64,000 nucleotides of DNA from Haloarcula halobia (GCF_029338255.1 NZ_CP119787.1:1302001-1366000); one strand, 5' to 3'; counted from the stretch's first letter, positions 1-9,566 are shown. A program made the numbers and translations. Notes: generated from the letters alone by a model not told the origin.

Positions 1-20
1 GTGACTGGTCCGCCGTGTGA

Positions 21-39
21 CCGGTTCGCGCCGAACCGG
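21..39. repeat. Perfect inverted repeat before the first gene
   Basis: Two 8-base arms (CCGGTTCG and CGAACCGG) are separated by CGC. It lies about 55 bases before a TATA-like box. It could be the end of an upstream transcript or a regulator site. No T-run follows it, so a terminator role is not shown. Confidence 0.4.
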
Positions 40-92
40 CACCTGTGTGTCGCGCCCGACCTGTCAAAATATGTGTCAATGTCTGACGTAGG

Positions 93-98
93 TATAAG
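93..98 (+). promoter_or_regulatory. TATA-like box for the smc gene cluster
   Basis: The TATAAG stretch lies 25-31 bases before the ATG at 124, the spacing expected for a leaderless haloarchaeal transcript. It probably drives the small coiled-coil gene, smc and scpA together. Confidence 0.55.
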
Positions 99-123
99 TG
101 GCCGGACCGGTTGGTGTTCTCAT

Positions 124-432
124 ATGTGCGGCAACCGTGTCGAGGAACTCGAAGCGCACGTCAAGGAACTGGAAGCGTCCGTCGAGGGGCTCACAGACGA
201 ACTCGTCGAGTGCAAGGTCCGACTTCGCGAACTGGAAAACGCCGTCGACGAGGACCTCGGGTTCGGCGACGACGGCACGGTGAGCCACCAGCGGGCCGAT
301 ACACCTAACACGGAGGACACCGACGGGGCTGACAACAGGGAGGGAGTCGCGGCCGGGTCCGATGGCGACGCCGAGGCCGACGCAGAGTCCGGGTCCACAG
401 AGGACTCGGAGTCGGACATCATCGTCGCGTAG
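124..432 (+). CDS. Small acidic coiled-coil protein upstream of smc
   Basis: This 102-residue protein begins with a Cys-containing MCGN start. Residues 5-42 form a heptad-like Glu/Leu/Val segment predicted to be a coiled coil, and the tail is Asp/Glu/Ser-rich and probably disordered. The ATG at 124 is preferred over the upstream GTG because a TATA-like box sits about 28 bases before it. It ends 20 bases before smc and is probably cotranscribed with smc and scpA. That suggests, but does not prove, a link to chromosome organisation. I recognise it only as a conserved haloarchaeal small protein of unknown function. Confidence 0.75.
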   Translation: MCGNRVEELEAHVKELEASVEGLTDELVECKVRLRELENAVDEDLGFGDDGTVSHQRADTPNTEDTDGADNREGVAAGSDGDAEADAESGSTEDSESDIIVA

Positions 433-452
433 GGAGACGGTCCGCCCACCGT

Positions 453-3400
453 ATGCACATCAAAGAGCTCGTCCTTGACAACTTCAAGAGCTTCGGTCGC
501 AAGACTCGAATCCCCTTCTACGAGGATTTCACCACCATCAGCGGCCCGAACGGCTCGGGCAAGTCCAACATCATCGACGCCGTCCTCTTCGCACTCGGCC
601 TGGCCCGTACGTCGGGCATCCGCGCAGAGAAGCTGACCGACCTCATCTACAACCCCGGGCACGCCGACGAGGACGCCGAGTACAGCGGCGAGCGCCAGGC
701 CAGCGTCGAGGTCATCCTCGCCAACGAGGATCGGACGCTCGAGCGCTCGCAGGTGGTCAACGCCGCCGGCACCGAGGACATCGGCGACGTCGACGAGATC
801 GCCATCAAGCGCCGCGTCAAGGAGACCGAGGACAACTACTACTCCTACTACTACATCAACGGTCGCTCGGTCAACCTCGGGGACATCCAGGACCTGCTGG
901 CCCAGGCCGGCGTCACGCCCGAGGGCTACAACGTCGTCATGCAGGGCGACGTCACCGAGATCATCAACATGACCGCCGGGTCTCGTCGGGAGATAATCGA
1001 CGAGATCGCCGGCGTCGCCCAGTTCGACCAGAAGAAGGCCGACGCCTTCGAGGAACTCGAGGTGGTCCAAGACCGCATCGACGAGGCCGAACTGCGCATC
1101 GAGGAGAAGCAGGGCCGCCTCGACCAGCTCGAGGACGAACGCGAGACGGCCCTGGAGTACCAGTCGCTCCGCGAGGAGAAAGAGGAGTACGAGGGCTACC
1201 GGAAGGCCGCCGAACTCGAGGACAAGCGCGAGGAACTCGCGGCGGTCACCGAGGCCATCGACGACCTCGAGTCGGAACTGACCGACCTCCAGGCCGAACT
1301 CGACGAGCGCCAGGGGAAGGTCATCCGCCTGGAGGACGAGCTCCACGAGCTCAACAACGAGATCGAGCGCAAGGGCGAGGACGAACAGCTCGCCATCAAG
1401 CGGGAGATAGAGGAGATAAAGGGCGATATCTCGCGGCTCGAGGACAAGATCGCGACCGCCGAGGCGGCCGTCGAGGACGCCGAGAACGAGCGCCGCCAGG
1501 CGTTCGTCAAGATCGACCGCAAGCAGGAGACGGTCGACGACCTGGAGAGCGACATCCGCGAGACCAAGGTCGCGAAATCCAACGTCAAGGCCGACATCGC
1601 CGACAAGGAGAGCGAGCTCGCCGACGTCCAGTCCCGCATCGACGCCGTCGGCGAGGAGTTCGAGGAGGTCAAGGAGGAACTCGAAGCGAAACGCGAGCGC
1701 TTAGAGACGCTCAAAAGCGAGCGCAACGACCTCCAGCGCGAGCAGGACCGCCTGCTGGACGAGGCCCGTCGCCGCTCGAACGAGGAAGACGAGAAGCGAG
1801 ACGCCATCGAGGACCTGGAGGCCGAGATCCCGGACCTCGAAGCCGAGATCGCGGACCTCGAGACGGAACTCGAGAAGGCAGAGAAGAACAAGGCGACCAT
1901 CGGCGAAGTGGTCGACGACCTGCGCGAAGAGAAACGGGAACTGCAGTCGGACGTAGACGATCTCGAGGACGAGATCAGCGCGAAACAGCAGGAGTACGCC
2001 GAACTCGAGGCCAAGGCCGGCCAGGACGGCGACTCCTCGTACGGTCGGGCAGTCACGGCCATCCTGAACGCCGACCGGGCGGGCGTCCACGGGACCGTCG
2101 GCCAGCTGGGCGGGGTCGACCCCGAGTACGCCACCGCCTGCGAGACGGCCGCCGGCGGCCGACTCGCCCACGTCGTCGTGGACGACGACGGCGTCGGCCA
2201 GTCCTGCATCGAGTACCTGAAGTCGCGCAACGCCGGCCGGGCGACGTTCCTCCCCATCACGCAGATGCAGCCCCGAAGCCTGCCGTCCCTGCCCAGCGCA
2301 GACGGCGTCGTCGACTTCGCGTACAACCTCGTGGACTTCGACCCCGAGTACCAGGGCATCTTCTCGTACGTGCTCGGCGACACCGTCATCGTCGACGACA
2401 TGAGCACAGCGCGGGACCTGATGGGCGACTACCGGATGGTCACGCTGGACGGCGACCTCGTCGAGAAGAGCGGCGCGATGACCGGCGGGTCCTCCTCGGG
2501 GACGCGCTACTCGTTCTCGGGGGGCGCTGGGAAACTAGAGCGGGTCGCACAGCGCATCACCGAACTGGAGGACCAGCGCGCCGACGTGCGCGCCGACCTC
2601 CGGGACGTCGAGGAGCGCCTCGACGATGCCCGCGACCGCGAGACCGAGGCGACCGAGCAGGTCCGCGACATCCAGCACAGCATCGAGCAGACCGAACGCG
2701 AGGTCGAGGAGACCCGCGAGCGCATCGAGCAACTCGAGGCCGACCTCGAGGAGATCGCTGGCCAGCGCGAGGCCGTCGCCGAGGAGATGGACGAGCTGGA
2801 GGCCGACATCGAGGCCAAGAACGACGAGATCGCGACGCTCCAGGGCGACATCGACGATCTCGAAGCGGAGGTCGCTGACTCGGAACTCCCGGCGCTGACC
2901 GACGAGCGTGAGGCCATCGAGGACGAGATCGACGCCCTGGAGGACCGACTGGACGACCGGGACGCCGAACTCAACGAACTGCAACTGGAGAAACAGTACG
3001 CCGAGGACGCCATCGAGGACCTCCACGACGACATCGAGGCGGCCCAGAACCGCAAGGCTGAACACGAGGAGCGCATCGTCGAACTCGAAGCGAAAGTCGA
3101 GGAGAAGGAGGCCGAGAAAGCCGAGAAGGAGGCCGAGGTCGCGGACCTCGAGGACGAACTGGCCGACCTCAAAGCGGAACGCGAGGACCTGCGCGAGGAC
3201 CTCCAGGCGGCAAAGGAGGCCCGCGACGAGCAACAGGCCGCCGTCACCGAGGTCGAACGCGACCTCGAGGACGAACGCGAGACCGAGGACCGTCTCGAGT
3301 GGGAGATAGACGAGCTCGAGGGCCAGGTCGGCGACTACGACCCCGAGGACGTCCCGGACCACGACACGGTCGAGTCCGAGATCGAGCGCCTCGCCGGCGA

Positions 3401-4040
3401 GATGGAGGCCCTGGAACCGGTCAACATGCGCGCCATCGAAGAGTACGACCGCGTGGCCGACGACCTCGCTGATCTCGAGGACAAGCGCGAGACGCTCATC
3501 GAGGAGGCCGACGGCATCCGCGACCGCATCGAGACCTACGAGGCCCGCAAGAAGGAGACGTTCATGGCGTCGTTCGACGCCATCAACGAGCAGTTCGAGG
3601 ACATCTTCGAGCGCCTCTCGAACGGCACGGGCCACCTCCACCTCGAGGACGAGGCGGACCCCTTCGAGGGCGGACTGACGATGAAGGCCCAGCCCGGCGA
3701 CAAGCCCATCCAGCGGCTCAACGCCATGTCCGGCGGGGAGAAGTCCCTGACTGCGCTGGCCTTCATCTTCGCCATCCAGCGCCACAACCCCGCGCCGTTC
3801 TACGCGCTCGACGAGGTGGACGCCTTCCTCGACGCGAAGAATGCCGACCTCGTCGGCGAACTGGTCGACGAACTCGCGAGCGACGCCCAGTTCGTCGTCG
3901 TCTCGCACCGCTCGGCCCTGCTGGAACGCTCCGAGCGCGCCATCGGCGTGATGATGCAGGGCGACAACGTGAGTGCCGTGACCGGCATCGACCTCTCCGG
4001 CGACGGCCCGGAGGACGAGGAGGTGCCGGCGGATGACTAG
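453..4040 (+). CDS. smc: Chromosome segregation protein SMC
   Basis: This is the ATPase of the SMC-ScpA condensin that organises and separates chromosomes. Its 1195 residues match the family length. Walker A (GPNGSGKS) is at residues 31-38, followed by a long Glu/Arg-rich coiled coil. A globular hinge lies at about 527-680 and is followed by the returning coil. Near the C-terminus come the ABC signature (MSGGEK, about residue 1090) and Walker B (ALDEVDAFLD). It overlaps scpA by 8 bases, so the two products are likely translationally coupled. No domain is missing. Confidence 0.98.
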   Translation: MHIKELVLDNFKSFGRKTRIPFYEDFTTISGPNGSGKSNIIDAVLFALGLARTSGIRAEKLTDLIYNPGHADEDAEYSGERQASVEVILANEDRTLERSQVVNAAGTEDIGDVDEIAIKRRVKETEDNYYSYYYINGRSVNLGDIQDLLAQAGVTPEGYNVVMQGDVTEIINMTAGSRREIIDEIAGVAQFDQKKADAFEELEVVQDRIDEAELRIEEKQGRLDQLEDERETALEYQSLREEKEEYEGYRKAAELEDKREELAAVTEAIDDLESELTDLQAELDERQGKVIRLEDELHELNNEIERKGEDEQLAIKREIEEIKGDISRLEDKIATAEAAVEDAENERRQAFVKIDRKQETVDDLESDIRETKVAKSNVKADIADKESELADVQSRIDAVGEEFEEVKEELEAKRERLETLKSERNDLQREQDRLLDEARRRSNEEDEKRDAIEDLEAEIPDLEAEIADLETELEKAEKNKATIGEVVDDLREEKRELQSDVDDLEDEISAKQQEYAELEAKAGQDGDSSYGRAVTAILNADRAGVHGTVGQLGGVDPEYATACETAAGGRLAHVVVDDDGVGQSCIEYLKSRNAGRATFLPITQMQPRSLPSLPSADGVVDFAYNLVDFDPEYQGIFSYVLGDTVIVDDMSTARDLMGDYRMVTLDGDLVEKSGAMTGGSSSGTRYSFSGGAGKLERVAQRITELEDQRADVRADLRDVEERLDDARDRETEATEQVRDIQHSIEQTEREVEETRERIEQLEADLEEIAGQREAVAEEMDELEADIEAKNDEIATLQGDIDDLEAEVADSELPALTDEREAIEDEIDALEDRLDDRDAELNELQLEKQYAEDAIEDLHDDIEAAQNRKAEHEERIVELEAKVEEKEAEKAEKEAEVADLEDELADLKAEREDLREDLQAAKEARDEQQAAVTEVERDLEDERETEDRLEWEIDELEGQVGDYDPEDVPDHDTVESEIERLAGEMEALEPVNMRAIEEYDRVADDLADLEDKRETLIEEADGIRDRIETYEARKKETFMASFDAINEQFEDIFERLSNGTGHLHLEDEADPFEGGLTMKAQPGDKPIQRLNAMSGGEKSLTALAFIFAIQRHNPAPFYALDEVDAFLDAKNADLVGELVDELASDAQFVVVSHRSALLERSERAIGVMMQGDNVSAVTGIDLSGDGPEDEEVPADD

Positions 4041-5085
4041 CGAGGGGCCGACGGAGCGAAGCGACGGAGGGCCCTCGGAGAACTCGAGCGGGGAGCGAAG
4101 CGACCCGCGAGATGGCGAGAGGCCCGACGACGACATCCCCCTCGACATCACCGGACATGACGACCGCGAGCCGCCAGGCGAGTCCTCGTCAGCCGAATCG
4201 CTGTTCGGTGCCGACGAGGCCGGCGACGACGTGGACCCGACGACGAACGGGCACGTCGAGTCGCCGGGAGGCGGAGGCGACCCCGACAGCGAGGACGCCG
4301 ACGAGGACGACGGCGAACCGGTCGAGGTGCTCGTCCAGCTCGCCGACGACGGCGAGATCGACCCGTGGGACATCGACGTGGTCCGGGTCACCGACAAGTT
4401 CCTCGAACGCCTCGACGAGGGCGACCTGCGGACCGGCGGCCGGGCGCTGTTCTACGCATCGGTCCTCGTCCGGATGAAGAGTGACGCCATGCTCGGCGAG
4501 GACGAGGCGGAGGACGAACCGGCGGAACCGTGGGAGCAGGCGATGACCGAGGGTGCCCCCATCGACGAACCCGACCCCTTCGCCGCGCTGGAATCCGAGA
4601 TGGACCGGCGGCTCGAACGCCGGCGCGCCCGCGGGATGCCACAGACGCTGGACGAACTCGTCCGCGACCTGCGGGACGCCGAGCGCGACTCCTGGTGGAA
4701 GGAGTCCCGCGAGTACGACACCTCGGGGTCCCCGAAGGGCTTCGCCCGGGGGACACAGGAACTGGACTACCGCGGGGCCGACGACATGCGCCTCGACGAC
4801 GAACCGACGGCCGAAGACGTCACCGGTACCGCCCACGCCGAGCACATCGACGACATCATCGACGACGTGTTCGCGGCGGTCCGCGAGCAGTACGAGAAGG
4901 GCCGCACGGAGGTGCTGTACCGCGAAATCGAGACCGCAGGCGGGTCCCGGGTCGAGACGTTCCTCGGCCTCCTCTTTCTGGCCCACCGCGGCCGCGTGCG
5001 ACTCGAACAGGACGACCTCTTTGGCGACCTCTGGATCCAGGACCCGAGCGCGGCGACGGGGCCGGGCGAGGCCATCGCGGACTGA
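4033..5085 (+). CDS. scpA: Segregation and condensation protein A (kleisin)
   Basis: ScpA is the kleisin that bridges SMC heads. The conserved region starts near residue 95 with the ScpA-type sequence around VLVQLADDGEIDPWDIDVV. The C-terminal winged helix (about 270-350, with VETFLGLLFLAHRGRV) binds an SMC head. The first 90 residues are a low-complexity acidic extension, longer than in bacterial ScpA, and include two repeats of a 13-base motif. The ATG lies inside the end of smc. No scpB is visible in the window. Confidence 0.93.
   Translation: MTSEGPTERSDGGPSENSSGERSDPRDGERPDDDIPLDITGHDDREPPGESSSAESLFGADEAGDDVDPTTNGHVESPGGGGDPDSEDADEDDGEPVEVLVQLADDGEIDPWDIDVVRVTDKFLERLDEGDLRTGGRALFYASVLVRMKSDAMLGEDEAEDEPAEPWEQAMTEGAPIDEPDPFAALESEMDRRLERRRARGMPQTLDELVRDLRDAERDSWWKESREYDTSGSPKGFARGTQELDYRGADDMRLDDEPTAEDVTGTAHAEHIDDIIDDVFAAVREQYEKGRTEVLYREIETAGGSRVETFLGLLFLAHRGRVRLEQDDLFGDLWIQDPSAATGPGEAIAD
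4053..4104 (+). repeat. Two copies of a GAGCGAAGCGA-type motif inside scpA
   Basis: Identical 13-mers (GGAGCGAAGCGAC) occur at 4053-4065 and 4092-4104, 39 bases apart, so both are read in the same frame and encode similar ERSD-type residues. They sit in the poorly conserved N-terminal extension and look like a spread short element tolerated within a coding sequence. Confidence 0.6.
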
Positions 5086-5149
5086 CTCCGGTGCGAAGGC
5101 GCCACGCGGCGGAAACAGGTCTAAACCGCTCCAGCCCTAACGGTACGTA

Positions 5150-6250
5150 ATGGCAGAGCAGTCGTCGTCGACAGGGATCCCGGAACCCGAGCGACTGGCC
5201 GACACGTTCGTCGTCTACGAGGTGGACACCTCCCCCAGCGACGGCGTGCGCTACTACGGCGAACCGCTGACCGAGGCCGAGCAGGTCGTCCAGCGGGTCG
5301 CGCCGTGGTTCCGCAAACGGGGGTACCGGGTCTCACTGCGCCACGAGACCGGCGAGTACGTCCTGGTCGCCACCGAGCGGTCGCTCGGCGTCGACGGAAT
5401 CCCGTGGGTCAACGTCACGCTGGCACTGGTGACGCTCCTCTCGACGCTCTACGCGGGCACCCGGTGGTACGGGCTCTCGGTACCCGAGGACCCGACCGCA
5501 CTGGTGGCCGCCTGGCCTTTCGCCGTGTCCGTGCTGGGCGTCCTGGCCGTCCACGAGTTCGGCCACTACGCGCTGTCGCGCCGCCACGAGGTGCAAGCGA
5601 GCCTCCCGTACTTCATCCCGCTCCCGAACCTGCTGGGGACGCTCGGGGCGGTCATCCGCATGCGTGACAACATGCCCTCGCGGCGGGCCCTGTTCGACAT
5701 CGGCGTCGCCGGGCCGCTGGCCGGCCTGGCAGCGACGGTGGTCGTCACGGCGATCGGCGTCACGCTCCCGCCGGTCGAGGTCACGCGCGGCATCGCCACC
5801 CGCGTCGAACTCGGCTACCCCCTCCTGCTCCAGGGCGTCGCGGCGCTCATGGGCGAGCAACTCACCTACGCGGACCCGCGGCTCCTCCCGAACCCGGTCG
5901 TCATCGGCGGGTGGGTCGGTGCCTTCGTGACCTTCCTGAACCTCCTCCCCGTCGGACAGCTGGACGGCGCCCACGTCACCCGGGCGCTGGTCGGTGACCG
6001 GATGCGCCTCGTCCAGCGGGCCGTCCCCGTCGCCCTGTTCGGCCTGGCCGGCTACCTCTACGTCTTCGAGGGTGGCCGTGCCGCCGCGCTGTGGGCGTTC
6101 TGGGGCGTCCTGACGCTCGTGTTCAGCCGGGCCGGCTCGGTCACGCCGGTCGACGAGACGTCCCTCGGGACCAGGCGCAAGGCCGTGGGCCTCCTGACAC
6201 TCGTTCTCGGCGCGCTCTGTTTCGTCCCCATCCCGCTGGTGCTGGGCTGA
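5150..6250 (+). CDS. Site-2-protease-like membrane metalloprotease (M50)
   Basis: This 366-residue polytopic membrane protein probably cleaves substrates within the membrane using zinc. HEFGH (about residues 135-139) supplies the two zinc His and the catalytic Glu. A second motif, NLLPVGQLDG (about residue 263), supplies the third ligand, an Asp. The N-terminal 80 residues form a soluble domain. Membrane segments surround both motifs and continue to the C-terminus. It follows scpA by 64 bases with no sign of shared function. The substrate is unknown. Confidence 0.9.
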   Translation: MAEQSSSTGIPEPERLADTFVVYEVDTSPSDGVRYYGEPLTEAEQVVQRVAPWFRKRGYRVSLRHETGEYVLVATERSLGVDGIPWVNVTLALVTLLSTLYAGTRWYGLSVPEDPTALVAAWPFAVSVLGVLAVHEFGHYALSRRHEVQASLPYFIPLPNLLGTLGAVIRMRDNMPSRRALFDIGVAGPLAGLAATVVVTAIGVTLPPVEVTRGIATRVELGYPLLLQGVAALMGEQLTYADPRLLPNPVVIGGWVGAFVTFLNLLPVGQLDGAHVTRALVGDRMRLVQRAVPVALFGLAGYLYVFEGGRAAALWAFWGVLTLVFSRAGSVTPVDETSLGTRRKAVGLLTLVLGALCFVPIPLVLG

Positions 6251-6376
6251 CGGCGACGGGGCCGACGACGCTCAGCCGGCCGAACGGAGCCGCTCTGGGG
6301 CCACGGTCGACGCGTTCGAACTCCCTCGATGACCCGGGGTCCCGGTCTGGAAGACAGATCCCGTCCGGTGACGAAT

Positions 6377-6399
6377 CCACGGGGTCTTAATCCCCGTGG
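6377..6399. promoter_or_regulatory. Palindrome enclosing the promoter of the DMT transporter
   Basis: Eight-base arms CCACGGGG and CCCCGTGG flank the loop TCTTAAT. The loop is the only TATA-like sequence at the right distance (about 27 bases) from the transporter ATG at 6415. A protein bound to the arms would block transcription initiation, so this looks like an operator. Confidence 0.5.
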
Positions 6400-6414
6400 A
6401 CGGACAGTCGGTCG

Positions 6415-7305
6415 ATGGACCGCGAACGGATCCTGGCGACGGCGCCGCTTCTCGCGGCGGTCGTGTGGGGCGGCATGTACGTCGTCAGCAAGTGGGGGTT
6501 CAGCGAGATTCCGCCGCTCACGCTCGCCTTCCTCCGCGTCGCACTCGGTGCTGGTGTCCTCTACCTGGTCGTTCGGCTGACGACGCCGACCCGGTCGTTC
6601 TCCCCGACGGAGTGGCGACGGTTCGCCGCGCTCGCGGTCTGGCTCACGGCGGCGCTCACGACCCAGTTCGTCGGGACGGACCTGACGAACGCGAGTCAGG
6701 GCTCGTTGCTCACTATCCTGACGCCCGTCTTCATGGTCGGGCTCGGCGTGGTCGCGCTCGGTGAACGCCTCACCGGCGGGAAGCTGGCCGGCATCGGCCT
6801 CGCCTGTGTCGGCACGCTCGTCGTCCTCCTGGGGCAGTACGACGTCAGTGCGCTGGCGAGCGGGAGCGGCATCGGCGGCGGCCTCCTGCTGCTCTCGGCG
6901 TTCAGTTTCGCCGCGTTCTCCGTGTACGCGAAACCGCTCATCGAACGGTACTCAGCACTCGAGACGGCCACGTACGCCACCGTCCTGTCGGTGCCGCTGT
7001 TCGGGGCGCTGGTTCCGGTCGAACTGTATGTGCGCCCCAACGCCCTCAGCGCCGTCTCGGTGACGCTCCCCGTCGTCGGCGCCGTGCTCTATCTCGGCCT
7101 CCTGAGCACCGCGGCGGCCTGGTACTGGTGGTACAAGGGCATGGAGTACGCCGACGCCAGTACGGTCGCGGTGTACTTCTTCGCCCAGCCGGTCGTCGGC
7201 GTCGCCCTCGGGGCCGCCCTCCTCGGCGAGCGGACCGGACTCAGCGTGGTCGGTGGGGGTGCGCTACTCGTGCTTGGCGTCTTCCTCGTGAACAGGGCCG
7301 ACTAG
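6415..7305 (+). CDS. EamA/DMT-family small-molecule transporter
   Basis: The 296-residue protein is almost entirely hydrophobic, with about ten membrane helices arranged as two EamA repeats (about residues 10-140 and 155-295). EamA transporters usually export or exchange amino acids or other metabolites; the substrate cannot be read from sequence. The ATG lies about 27 bases from a TATA-like sequence held in the loop of a palindrome, so expression may be controlled by a local repressor. Confidence 0.9.
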   Translation: MDRERILATAPLLAAVVWGGMYVVSKWGFSEIPPLTLAFLRVALGAGVLYLVVRLTTPTRSFSPTEWRRFAALAVWLTAALTTQFVGTDLTNASQGSLLTILTPVFMVGLGVVALGERLTGGKLAGIGLACVGTLVVLLGQYDVSALASGSGIGGGLLLLSAFSFAAFSVYAKPLIERYSALETATYATVLSVPLFGALVPVELYVRPNALSAVSVTLPVVGAVLYLGLLSTAAAWYWWYKGMEYADASTVAVYFFAQPVVGVALGAALLGERTGLSVVGGGALLVLGVFLVNRAD

Positions 7306-7414
7306 CCCGGGCGTCGTTCGATGGCGGCTGTCCACACCTTCGGCCGCGGCCCCCCGCTTTACCACCGACCCGACAGGGGAAACAACGACGTACGTGGCCG
7401 ACGTACCGGCGTCT

Positions 7415-7690
7415 ATGAGCAACCGAGCGCCCCTGCTCGAACCCGACGCCGAGGAGATCCGTCTCGTCATCGAGCGACTGCTCGACGAGACGGTCGACCG
7501 GGACGAGTCCTTCGAACTGGAACTCGAGGACCTCGAGGTGGCGGTGCCCCTCCGGTTCGGCGAGGACGCGCCGACGGCCACGTGGGGGCTGAACGGCAGC
7601 GTCACGGTCACCGTCGACGGCGTCCGGGCCCCCCTGCGCGAGTGGATCGAACTCCACGAGGACCGCCTGGTCGAAGAGCGGGTCGACTGA
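7415..7690 (+). CDS. Small acidic protein of unknown function
   Basis: The 91-residue protein has a helical N-terminal half (around LVIERLLDETV) and a beta-rich half around ATWGLNGSVTVTVDG. I do not recognise the family with certainty. An in-frame GTG seven codons upstream is possible, but the ATG gives a more ordinary N-terminus. Codon use is strongly GC at third positions, which supports real coding. It faces the phosphoribosyltransferase gene tail to tail. Confidence 0.7.
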   Translation: MSNRAPLLEPDAEEIRLVIERLLDETVDRDESFELELEDLEVAVPLRFGEDAPTATWGLNGSVTVTVDGVRAPLREWIELHEDRLVEERVD

Positions 7691-7846
7691 GTCGGAAGCC
7701 CTCGACGTGTGGGCGGAGGTCGAGTGCCAGCGTCCGGACCGAGGCGGGGGCCGACGCCGTCGACGACTGCTGTCCTGGCTTGGCCCGACCACACGCGACG
7801 CCCGCACGAGACTACGGACGATGGTCGACGACCCGACCGGGGTCGC

Positions 7847-8539
7847 TCACTCGAGACGTCGCCAGCCGTCCCCGGTCGCGGTGACGATGTCTCGCCGCTC
7901 CATCTCGGTCAGGACCTCCCCCAGTCGCCCGGGCTGGGCGATCTCGAGTTCGGTGTGGCTGACGTCGTGGTACGACCGGAGCAACTCCCGGACGTCGTCC
8001 TCGTCGTGGACCGACGCCGCGCTCTTGTCCATGACGCCGGCGAGGAGTTCGCACATGTCCTCGACGAAGTTCCACGGGTAGACGACCCAGGTCCACTCCT
8101 CTAAGTACTCCCCGACGAAGTCCGGTTCGTGCTCGCTGGTGTCGAGCAGCTGCAGTGTCGCCGTCCGGACGCTGCTCGGGTCGCGCTCGCGGACCGTCTC
8201 CGCGGCCGTCTCGATCGACTTGCCCGTGTCGGCGATGTCGTCGACGATGAGCACGTCCTTGCCGGCGACGGCGCCGTCGGCGAGGGGGTACCGAACTTCG
8301 GCTTCCTCGCCGGTCTGGGCCGTCCCGACGTAGTGTTCGATCTTCAGGCTCGCCAGGTCGTCCAGGCCGAGGAAGTCACACAGGCAGCGGCCCCCGAACC
8401 AGCCGCCGCGGGCCAGCGCGACGACGACGTCGGGGTCGAACTCGGCGGCCCTGACGTCGTCGGCCACGTCGCGACAGAGACCGTAGATGTACTCCCAGTT
8501 GGTGATGGTACACGGGAACTCGTCCGGTAACTCGCCCAT
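7847..8539 (-). CDS. Phosphoribosyltransferase with C-terminal winged-helix-like tail
   Basis: Residues 1-170 are a type I phosphoribosyltransferase. The PRPP loop VLIVDDIADTGKS is at 96-108 and an ALARGG motif at 41-46. It would transfer a base or base-like acceptor to PRPP; hypoxanthine/guanine salvage is plausible but unproven. Residues 180-230 add a helix-rich segment resembling a winged helix, which could mean DNA binding or regulation. The ATG at 8539 is chosen because a TTAAGG box lies about 28 bases upstream. Confidence 0.85.
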   Translation of the reverse strand: MGELPDEFPCTITNWEYIYGLCRDVADDVRAAEFDPDVVVALARGGWFGGRCLCDFLGLDDLASLKIEHYVGTAQTGEEAEVRYPLADGAVAGKDVLIVDDIADTGKSIETAAETVRERDPSSVRTATLQLLDTSEHEPDFVGEYLEEWTWVVYPWNFVEDMCELLAGVMDKSAASVHDEDDVRELLRSYHDVSHTELEIAQPGRLGEVLTEMERRDIVTATGDGWRRLE

Positions 8540-8660
8540 GGGGGGAAGTCGGTCGGCGCGGCACCTTAACGGTTTCAGAACGGCCACGGCCCGCCCGAGC
8601 GGGCCGGTGTCGGTTGCGGCCACCAGCAGAACTAACCCGGGCGTGGTCCAACGGGGGGTC

Positions 8661-9566
8661 ATGGAGACGCGACAGGCGCTGCTCGTCGACGCGTTCGCTG
8701 ACGAACCCATGGCGGGCAACCCCGCCGGGGTGGTCCCGGACGCCGACGGGTTGGCCGACGACCAGCTGCAGGCCATCGCGAGCGAACTCGGCGCCAGCGA
8801 GACGGCGTTCGTCCTGCCGAGCGAGGCCGCCGACCGGCGCCTCCGCTTTTTCACGCCCGAGCAAGAGGTCGACAACTGCGGGCACGCGACGGTCGCCGCC
8901 CACGCCGCGCTGTTCGAGCGCGGCGTGCTCGAGGCCGGCGAGTACACGATGGAGACCGGGCGGGGGACCTACGACGTCGAGTGCAAGCTCGACGGGACGG
9001 TCTGGACCGACCAGGGCACGGCCGACGTCGAGCTCGTCGACTATCCGCTGGACGCCGTAGCCGACGCGCTCGGCGTCGACGACGCGACGCTGCGGGACGT
9101 CGGCGCGGACATGCCACTCGCCGTCGGCGACACCGGGTTCCCGTGGCTCCTGGTCCCGATAAACTACTTCGAGCACCTGAGCGGGGCCGACCCCGACATG
9201 CGAGCCATCGAATCGCTCTGTGAGGACGTCGGCGCGCAGGGGCTGTACGCGTTCACGTTCGACACCATCAGCGGCGAGGCGACCCTGCACGGGCGGGCGT
9301 TCGCACCGCTGGTCGGCATCGAGGAGGACCCGGTGACCGGGACGGCCGCGGGGGCCTGTGCCGCTCACGTCCGCCGGCAGGGCGCTCTCGACGACACCGT
9401 CGACCAGGTCGTCGTCGAACAGGGCCACTTCCTCGACCGGCCGGGTACCGTGAAGGTGGACACCGACGGCCACGCGGTGTGGATCGGCGGGCGGGCCGTG
9501 ACGACCCTCGACGGGTCGCTGGCGGTCCCGGCGGCGGACACGTCCGACGACATCATCGAGGTCTGA
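8661..9566 (+). CDS. PhzF-family isomerase-like protein
   Basis: This 301-residue protein has the two-lobed diaminopimelate-epimerase-like fold of the PhzF family. The GNPAGVV motif is at residues 19-25 and the family's catalytic Glu is E47 in GASETAF. DNCGHATVAA is near residue 73, and EDPVTGTAAGA closes the second lobe. Nothing suggests phenazine synthesis here: no phz neighbours are present. It probably acts on a small acidic or amino-acid-like compound. It is divergent from the phosphoribosyltransferase gene, and the two promoters lie within about 120 bases. Confidence 0.9.
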   Translation: METRQALLVDAFADEPMAGNPAGVVPDADGLADDQLQAIASELGASETAFVLPSEAADRRLRFFTPEQEVDNCGHATVAAHAALFERGVLEAGEYTMETGRGTYDVECKLDGTVWTDQGTADVELVDYPLDAVADALGVDDATLRDVGADMPLAVGDTGFPWLLVPINYFEHLSGADPDMRAIESLCEDVGAQGLYAFTFDTISGEATLHGRAFAPLVGIEEDPVTGTAAGACAAHVRRQGALDDTVDQVVVEQGHFLDRPGTVKVDTDGHAVWIGGRAVTTLDGSLAVPAADTSDDIIEV

